From Aricia agestis (taxonomy: Eukaryota > Arthropoda > Insecta > Lepidoptera > Lycaenidae): DNA of 64,000 bases. A program made the position numbers and the translations under genes. Below the pieces are notes generated by a model. The model had not been told where the DNA came from. It did no database searches and saw only the letters and a list, made by a program, of their open reading frames with translations. Shown piece by piece: positions 59,081-64,000 of the stretch (position 1 is its first letter; every line of letters begins with the position of its first letter). The stretch lies in the NCBI RefSeq assembly GCF_905147365.1, contig NC_056416.1:2376001-2440000 (forward strand). The letters run 5' to 3'.

Positions 59081-59086
59081 TATAAA
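59081..59086 (+). promoter_or_regulatory. TATA box of the glutamine synthetase gene
   Basis: CTATAAATTTA at 59080-59090, 38 bases before the ATG at 59124 (measured from its end). Spacing allows a start site near 59110 and a leader of only about 15 bases. It sits directly after a GC-rich patch (GGGCGCGC). Confidence 0.5.
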
Positions 59087-59123
59087 TTTAAAGCAGTGAG
59101 TGTGATAACGATATACACTAACG

Positions 59124-60320
59124 ATGTCAAGCCTGATCCTAAAACATATTTTGAGAAACTCCATGAACAAATTACTGCACAATACGCAATGCGTAAGATG
59201 GATTAGTCAATATGAGTTTATTTCAGGCCGATCTAAGGTAAAAACACCCATCGATACCCTCTACGATCACTATATGCAATTGCCCATACCTGATAATAAA
59301 ATACTAGCCACGTACGTATGGATAGATGGAAGCGGTATAAACATGCGATCCAAAGACAGGGTCCTGGATAAGGTTCCGACGGATCTATCTATGGTACCCA
59401 AGTGGTCATTCGATGGGAGTTCAACAGGGCAAGCGAAAACAAACGATTCGGACACACAACTCGTACCAGCCGCTATTTACTTGGACCCCTTTCGGAAGTG
59501 CCCTCACGTGCTAGTGTTATGTGAGACATACCACGGCAATGGACAACCGACAGCTACCAATCATAGGCATAAGTGTGCTAAAATATTATGCGAAATAGCA
59601 TGCAGCGATCCTTGGTTCGGTTTGGAGCAGGAGTATACTATGTTCGATAGTCTGGACATGTGGCCACTGGGTTGGCCGAAGGGTCTCGGATTTCCAGTAG
59701 CAAAGTCCAGATTCTCCTACTGTGGTAACGGGGAACACGTCGCCGGGAGAGAGATAGTCGAGTGTCACGCGAGAGCCTGCCTGTATTCCGGGTTAGACTA
59801 CGGCGGTTCAAATGCTGAAGTTATGAAGGGATCTTGGGAGTATCAAATTGGGGTTTCGAAAGGCATCAAGGGTGCAGACGATCTTTGGATGGGCCGCTAC
59901 TTACTAAATCGTATTTCAGAGCATTTCGGTGCTCTCGTAAGCTATCACCCGAAACCGATGGGCCCGGAGCAACCGGGAATCGGTTGTCATACTAATTTCA
60001 GCACGACCAAAATGAGATCTGACGGTGGCCTCACTGAGCTCGAGAGGGTCTGTAAACTTCTCTGCGACAAACACAAAGAATTTATGAAAATATATGGTCT
60101 CGGAGATGGCGAAGAAAACAGGAAGCGATTAACAGGAAAATTCGAAACTTCTTCATTTGATTCATGTAAATGGGGAGTCGCCGATCGATCGGCCTCGATA
60201 CGACTACAAAGAAGTGTGGCAAAGGAAAAGAAAGGATTTTTAGAGGACAGGAGACCAGCTGGTGATTGTGATCCTTATAGAGTTTGTGCTGCTTTAGCTG
60301 AAACGGTTATTGGACATTAG
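59124..60320 (+). CDS. GS: Glutamine synthetase, mitochondrial type, intronless and diverged
   Basis: Joins ammonia to glutamate using ATP to give glutamine (398 residues). Residues 1-30 lack acidic side chains and carry several Arg/Lys, fitting a mitochondrial presequence. Family motifs: WSFDGSSTGQA (94-104), GLEQEYTMFD with metal/substrate Glu168 and Glu170, NAEVM (Glu232) and WEYQIG (Glu239), GCHTNFST (287-294), GKFETSS (338-344), GVADRSASIR (351-360), EDRRPAGDCDPY (374-385). Key Glu, His and Arg residues remain, so it is probably active. Oddities: where family members usually have PGQWEFQ this reads KGSWEYQ (235-240), the loop before GCHTNF reads GPEQPG (280-285) where N/W-rich sequence ending GAG is usual, and GVANRGASIR has become GVADRSASIR. 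There is no intron and no in-frame stop. A TATAAA lies 43 bases before the ATG. It is divergent from RPC9. A functional retrogene or an ancestral intronless paralogue both fit. Confidence 0.93.
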   Translation: MSSLILKHILRNSMNKLLHNTQCVRWISQYEFISGRSKVKTPIDTLYDHYMQLPIPDNKILATYVWIDGSGINMRSKDRVLDKVPTDLSMVPKWSFDGSSTGQAKTNDSDTQLVPAAIYLDPFRKCPHVLVLCETYHGNGQPTATNHRHKCAKILCEIACSDPWFGLEQEYTMFDSLDMWPLGWPKGLGFPVAKSRFSYCGNGEHVAGREIVECHARACLYSGLDYGGSNAEVMKGSWEYQIGVSKGIKGADDLWMGRYLLNRISEHFGALVSYHPKPMGPEQPGIGCHTNFSTTKMRSDGGLTELERVCKLLCDKHKEFMKIYGLGDGEENRKRLTGKFETSSFDSCKWGVADRSASIRLQRSVAKEKKGFLEDRRPAGDCDPYRVCAALAETVIGH

Positions 60321-60444
60321 CAATTGTTTTTTTTAAATGATTATTTTTACATTATGTTTAAATTAAATTCTAGTCTTGAAAAAAAATGTAAGACCGTGTT
60401 AAATTTCACCTATAATATTTTAATTATTGTATAATAGTATACGA

Positions 60445-60570
60445 GCGTCCGTGGCCTAGTGGGTAGTCTCTTTGGACGCTCGCACACGTGACACAATACG
60501 GTGAAGGAAAATCGTGAGAAAGCCCTCACATGGTAAGTCTACTGGACTATAGTTGTAAATAACCGTTTAA
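60445..60570 (+). mobile_element. SINE remnant with tRNA-like head, B box deleted
   Basis: GCGTCCGTGGCCTAGTGGGTAG matches the head of the 27720 SINE; the expected GGTTCGA box is missing and the sequence jumps to GTGAAGGAAAATCGTGAG, a common SINE body. Confidence 0.5.
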
Positions 60571-60797
60571 AACAAATTTTTTGAGTTTGAGATTTAAAAT
60601 AAATTATTGTTTTGAACGTTTGATTATTACTCGACTTATTTAAAATAAAGTTATTTTATTTACTATTTTTACCAATTAATTATTAATATGTTGTTTTTTT
60701 AAAAATAAAGTTATTTTATAATACCTAATTAATAAATTTTAAATTTACTTTTGGTCTCTTCACATGCTAATATTGTTATTTGTCAACCATACAAAAT

Positions 60798-60873
60798 TTT
60801 GTAAATGCGAAAGTGTATCCGTCTGTCTGTTATCTCTTCACGCCCAAACCATTTAACCAGATTCTTTTAAATT
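60798..60873 (+). mobile_element. Helitron-like fragment between GS and vig
   Basis: TAAATGCGAAAGTGTATCCG, GTCTGTCTGTTA, CTCTTCACGCCCAAACCA, matching the 14501 copy; truncated at both sides. Confidence 0.5.
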
Positions 60874-61133
60874 AACACTTATCACTACTGCAGCTGAAAT
60901 AGGGAGCACTTTTTGTGTGATCAAGTCTGCGGCGCACATACAGTCGCATAAACATATACGACAGTATAATATATTAAGTCTATGTACAGTCGGCATGGCG
61001 AAGCCCGGCCATGCGATCTCCCATAAAAGAATAAAAGCAGTCTTATGTCATACTCATGACTACTCATGAGCTCATGACTTGAGCAAAAAAAAATGAATAT
61101 GTCAATGGTTATTTTTTGTCTATGCCACACTGA

Positions 61134-61247
61134 GCCGCCATATTCCTTCTTTTCTCTATTCCTGCCGTCATATGGCGTAGTGGTGCGTTCGTTTGTCCGC
61201 CATATTAAATTAAATCAATAAAATAAGACAAAATGTCGCCTTACTAA
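61134..61247 (+). promoter_or_regulatory. Vig promoter and leader: Pho/YY1-like motifs and a 4-codon uORF
   Basis: GCCGCCATATT (61134-61144) and CCGCCATATT (61198-61207), with the reverse form ATATGGCG at 61170-61177, resemble the Pho/YY1 core (GCCAT). A pyrimidine-rich run lies at 61145-61164. An upstream ATG at 61233 reads Met-Ser-Pro-Tyr-stop and ends at 61247, 62 bases before the real start, so it could dampen translation. TATA is not evident. Motif meaning is inferred. Confidence 0.4.
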
Positions 61248-61309
61248 GTGAGTGGATTTAATCCATTAACATCGAGTTTTTCTGTGTATAAAACATCAAG
61301 AGGATCACG

Positions 61310-62485
61310 ATGGAGAATTCCTACGGTGTCGGGGTGGTCAATAGATACGCTCTTTTTTTGGACGACGAGTCCGATCCTCTCGATGCGATAAAAGCCCGAC
61401 AGGAAGCGAAAGAGCTCAAGAAAAAGACCAAAGAGGCCGAAAAAGAGAACAAAGGTAAACCCGAGGCCAAACCCAAAACCGGCAGCGCCGTCCCCAGGAA
61501 GGGAATAAAGGAAACACAAAATGTAAAGTCCCAAGAGATCAAGACCGGTGAACAGCAAAAGAACAAAGGTCCACCGAGAACGAACGATCGCAACAGCGAG
61601 AGACCGCCTCAGCGCCGCCGTGAGGACCGTCCCCAGAACGGTGCCGTCGTCGAGGGCAAGGATGGCGCGCGGCCACCCCGCCGGGAGTTCGGTGACCGCA
61701 AGCCCAATTACGAGAGGCGCAACTTCAACGACAACCCCGAGGGTGGCGAACGTCGCGGGCCTCGTCCGCCGCGCGAGCCCCGCGAGGGCCAGCGCGGGCC
61801 CCGACAGGGCTACGACGGCCGCGGGAAACGAGAGTTCGACAGACGATCCGGGTCCGACAAGACCGGCGTGAAACCGGTCGACAAGCGGGAGGGCGGCGGG
61901 CCCCACAACTGGGGGACCGTCAAGGACGAGCTCGACGAGATAAACAAGACCGGCTCCGAGGGTGAAGTGGCGGAGGACAAGGCGACCGACGCGGCCGCGG
62001 CCGGCGCCGGCGACGGCCAGCAGGCGGACGGCGAGCGCGCCGCGCCCGCCGAGGAGGAGCCCCGCGAGCTGACGCTGGACGAGTACAAGGCGCTGCGCAA
62101 CGCCCAGCGCATGGCGCCGCAGTACAACCTGAGGAAGGCCGGCGAAGGTGAGGATCTAAGTCAGTGGAAGAATCTGGTGAAGCTGGAGAAGAAGAAGGAG
62201 GCGGAGGGCGGTGAGGACGAGAGCGACGACGAGTACGACATCGCCGACTACCCGCAGCGCGTGGGCCGGCAGAAGCGCGTGCTCGGCATCGAGTTCACGT
62301 TCAACGACACGGCTCGGCGCGGCGGCACCGGCGGCCGCGGGCGCGGGCGTGGACGCGGACGGGGCGGGCGCGGGCCGCCCCCCGGCCGCGAGGAGCCGCC
62401 GCCGCAGGAGGAGCGCCCGGCTCCTCGGAGCCAGGTAGCGCCGCCCAAGGTGGACGACAGCAAGGATTTCCCCTCTCTCAGCTAG
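61310..62485 (+). CDS. vig: Vig / SERBP1-HABP4 family RNA-binding protein, intronless
   Basis: 391 residues, homologue of Drosophila vig and vertebrate SERBP1 (PAI-1 mRNA-binding protein); family members bind mRNA and ribosomes, are cytoplasmic, and in flies were found with the RNAi effector complex. Seen in order: acidic/hydrophobic N-terminus with NRYALFLDDESDPLD (11-25); Lys/Glu-rich coiled segment (28-50); long Arg/Pro/Gly-rich low-complexity stretch; the diagnostic HABP4_PAI-RBP1 core at about 174-213, with REFDRRSGSDKTGVKP then DKREGGGPHNWGTVKDELDE; acidic Ala/Glu/Gly linker; LTLDEYKALRNAQR (about 254-267); and a C-terminal RG/RGG repeat tract near residues 343-358, ending KDFPSLS. The start codon context is favourable (CACGATGG). 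The whole frame is in one exon and very GC-rich compared with flanks, so spurious frames on both strands overlap it. Confidence 0.95.
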   Translation: MENSYGVGVVNRYALFLDDESDPLDAIKARQEAKELKKKTKEAEKENKGKPEAKPKTGSAVPRKGIKETQNVKSQEIKTGEQQKNKGPPRTNDRNSERPPQRRREDRPQNGAVVEGKDGARPPRREFGDRKPNYERRNFNDNPEGGERRGPRPPREPREGQRGPRQGYDGRGKREFDRRSGSDKTGVKPVDKREGGGPHNWGTVKDELDEINKTGSEGEVAEDKATDAAAAGAGDGQQADGERAAPAEEEPRELTLDEYKALRNAQRMAPQYNLRKAGEGEDLSQWKNLVKLEKKKEAEGGEDESDDEYDIADYPQRVGRQKRVLGIEFTFNDTARRGGTGGRGRGRGRGRGGRGPPPGREEPPPQEERPAPRSQVAPPKVDDSKDFPSLS

Positions 62486-64000
62486 ACTCTCATCGAGTTT
62501 GTTTTCTCCCCTTTCGAAGTCGATAGTTACAAATTAAATATTGTATCTACCAATATTTTTGAAGTAAATATACAAAATATTTACACATATTGTGTGTATT
62601 GCATTGTCTTTTTTGACATGGACATTCATGAAGCTAGTGGTTTCGGAATCTTTGAAGAGAAGCTGTAAAATTATATCATTCAGTGCACGGTCACGACAGG
62701 GGGAGGATACTTAGATTTTACTTTTGAGTATGCATAGCTACAGTAACGCATATAAGTCTTTCGATAACAGTAGCTTCTATTGTATTGTAATCACAGCTTA
62801 TTGTTTAAACTTGAGTTCTTCGGATAAGGTTTTTATCGTACCGACTGTGACATTAATATTGGATTATAACTCCGTCACAACTTAGAGCATAGTGAACTAA
62901 AAAGTAACCCTTGTTGCATTTTTAATCATGAGTTTGTGGTGACAAAATGCTAACTTTTAACTGTAAATAGTATAAATGTTTTAAAGATAAGGTCATATTT
63001 AGCAAGGTTGATTTTTGTTGTTACACAAACTTATTGAAAATAAACTTTTTGTATGTGTGATATGCTTCCTTATTTTCTTTATTTTGCTTTCTAGCATGTG
63101 ACATTCTATTTATTGGTCCTCCCCCTTCAATGCCTACAATGATATATTAACCTGTCTTACTAACCTGTCTTGTTTATTTTCAAATTATGATTTTTTAGCT
63201 TATTTCATTATTAGTACTTACATGAAAATTTCTTCAAGTTTACAATTTAAGGGGAGGCCTAAATATTTATTTACATAAATGAAGTTATTGCATAGAATTG
63301 GTTTACACGACCTCATGCTGTTTTTCTATTATTAGATTTTATAATTTACTATAGTGTAGTTTTTCATGAGATCAAATTTAGTATTATACCTATATTTATA
63401 CTATGTATGTATTTTACAATGTCAGAGACTCAATTGGATTTGGTTAGAGAACTAGTTTCATGTAAACATTTTTATTTAAATATGGATAACTTTGAGGGTA
63501 TACATATTATAGTGCTCGAGTTTGTAAGTTGGTTGGATGCTGATCTTATATCACTGCAGATTTTGAGATAAACTTGTAACTGTAGAAATAGGAACTGCAA
63601 GACATGCGATTATTGGACATAACAAAATAAAACCAATGTATTGTAATTAATATTGTATATTGACATTTTATCACTCACACAAAACAAATTATTAAAAATT
63701 TACAGAATAAACAATACTCAATGTAGTTAAATAGCCAACATAATATATTCTATTAATTACAGAAATAAACATAAACTTACACTAATGTGTAATTTACATA
63801 GGAATAATAAATAGGGTATTTACAGTTTGTGAAGCCAAATTTTTCAGTCTTGCTCACTCACAAGACAAGTTGAGCCGAGTTGACATAGTCATTAACTTTT
63901 ACTAGTGACAGAGGAACTACACAAAAACATTTCGTTTTACTTTTGTCAATAATTACATTACATAAATAGAGGTTGCACTACAGGGAGCATAAGCAATAAT
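62486..64000. other. Vig 3' UTR and downstream AT-rich sequence
   Basis: The first 0.56 kb is probably vig 3' UTR (signal at 63039). Beyond that, no exon, transposon end or RNA gene is recognised up to the window edge. Confidence 0.4.
63039..63044 (+). terminator. Candidate poly(A) signal for vig
   Basis: AATAAA followed by TTTTTGTATGTGTG, a GU-rich downstream element, about 555 bases past the vig stop codon. Other possible hexamers lie further down (about 63625), so alternative ends are possible. Confidence 0.45.

Noticed and set aside
61244..61906. 220-codon minus-strand frame antisense to vig
   Set aside because: A shadow of the GC-rich vig coding sequence; the sense frame holds the diagnostic HABP4/SERBP1 domain.

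Overview
This window is lepidopteran-type insect DNA (moth or butterfly; I cannot name the species). The evidence is the gene set (an insect GST of epsilon type, a mitochondrial-type glutamine synthetase, a vig/SERBP1 homologue, the Pol III subunit RPC9), spliceosomal introns, AT-rich spacers, and dispersed repeat families I recognise as typical of Lepidoptera. Nothing prokaryotic or viral is visible.

Layout. Positions 1 to about 42.6 kb contain no coding exon I can identify. The stretch is made of unique AT-rich sequence, several GC-richer non-coding islands (about 18.5-19.2, 20.5-23.5 and 33.0-34.8 kb), local tandem duplications and many transposon remnants. At 42.6-42.8 kb is a first coding exon on the minus strand with a good splice donor. 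Its N-terminus resembles that of DRAK/STK17-type kinases, and no second exon is visible to the left, so the empty 42 kb may be one very large first intron. Upstream of it, also on the minus strand, a five-exon GST reading frame runs from 47.1 down to 44.0 kb; its first coding exon was not found. RPC9 (RNA polymerase III stalk subunit) is complete in four minus-strand exons, 58.0 down to 53.9 kb. It is divergent from an intronless plus-strand glutamine synthetase (59.1-60.3 kb), which is followed by an intronless plus-strand vig/SERBP1 gene (61.3-62.5 kb).

Mobile DNA is the other main content. Four hAT-type insertions are defined by terminal inverted repeats plus 8-bp target duplications: 78-535, 16160-16703 (with a LINE fragment inside), 21186-21351, and 55174-57323 (inside RPC9 intron 2). 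Seven Helitron-like elements run from 5' TC to 3' CTAG, each sitting between A and T. There are tRNA-derived SINEs, a G/C-run SINE family, several TIR MITEs, and a family that starts with GGGTTCCGTAC. Several near-perfect palindromes stand out, including one inside a SINE copy that can be compared with two unaltered copies in the same window.

The genes do not form a pathway. They are separate housekeeping, detoxification and signalling loci. I found no convincing new multigene system; the most unusual signals are the palindromes, the nested transposons, the large gene-empty stretch with an orphan first exon, and a diverged intronless glutamine synthetase.
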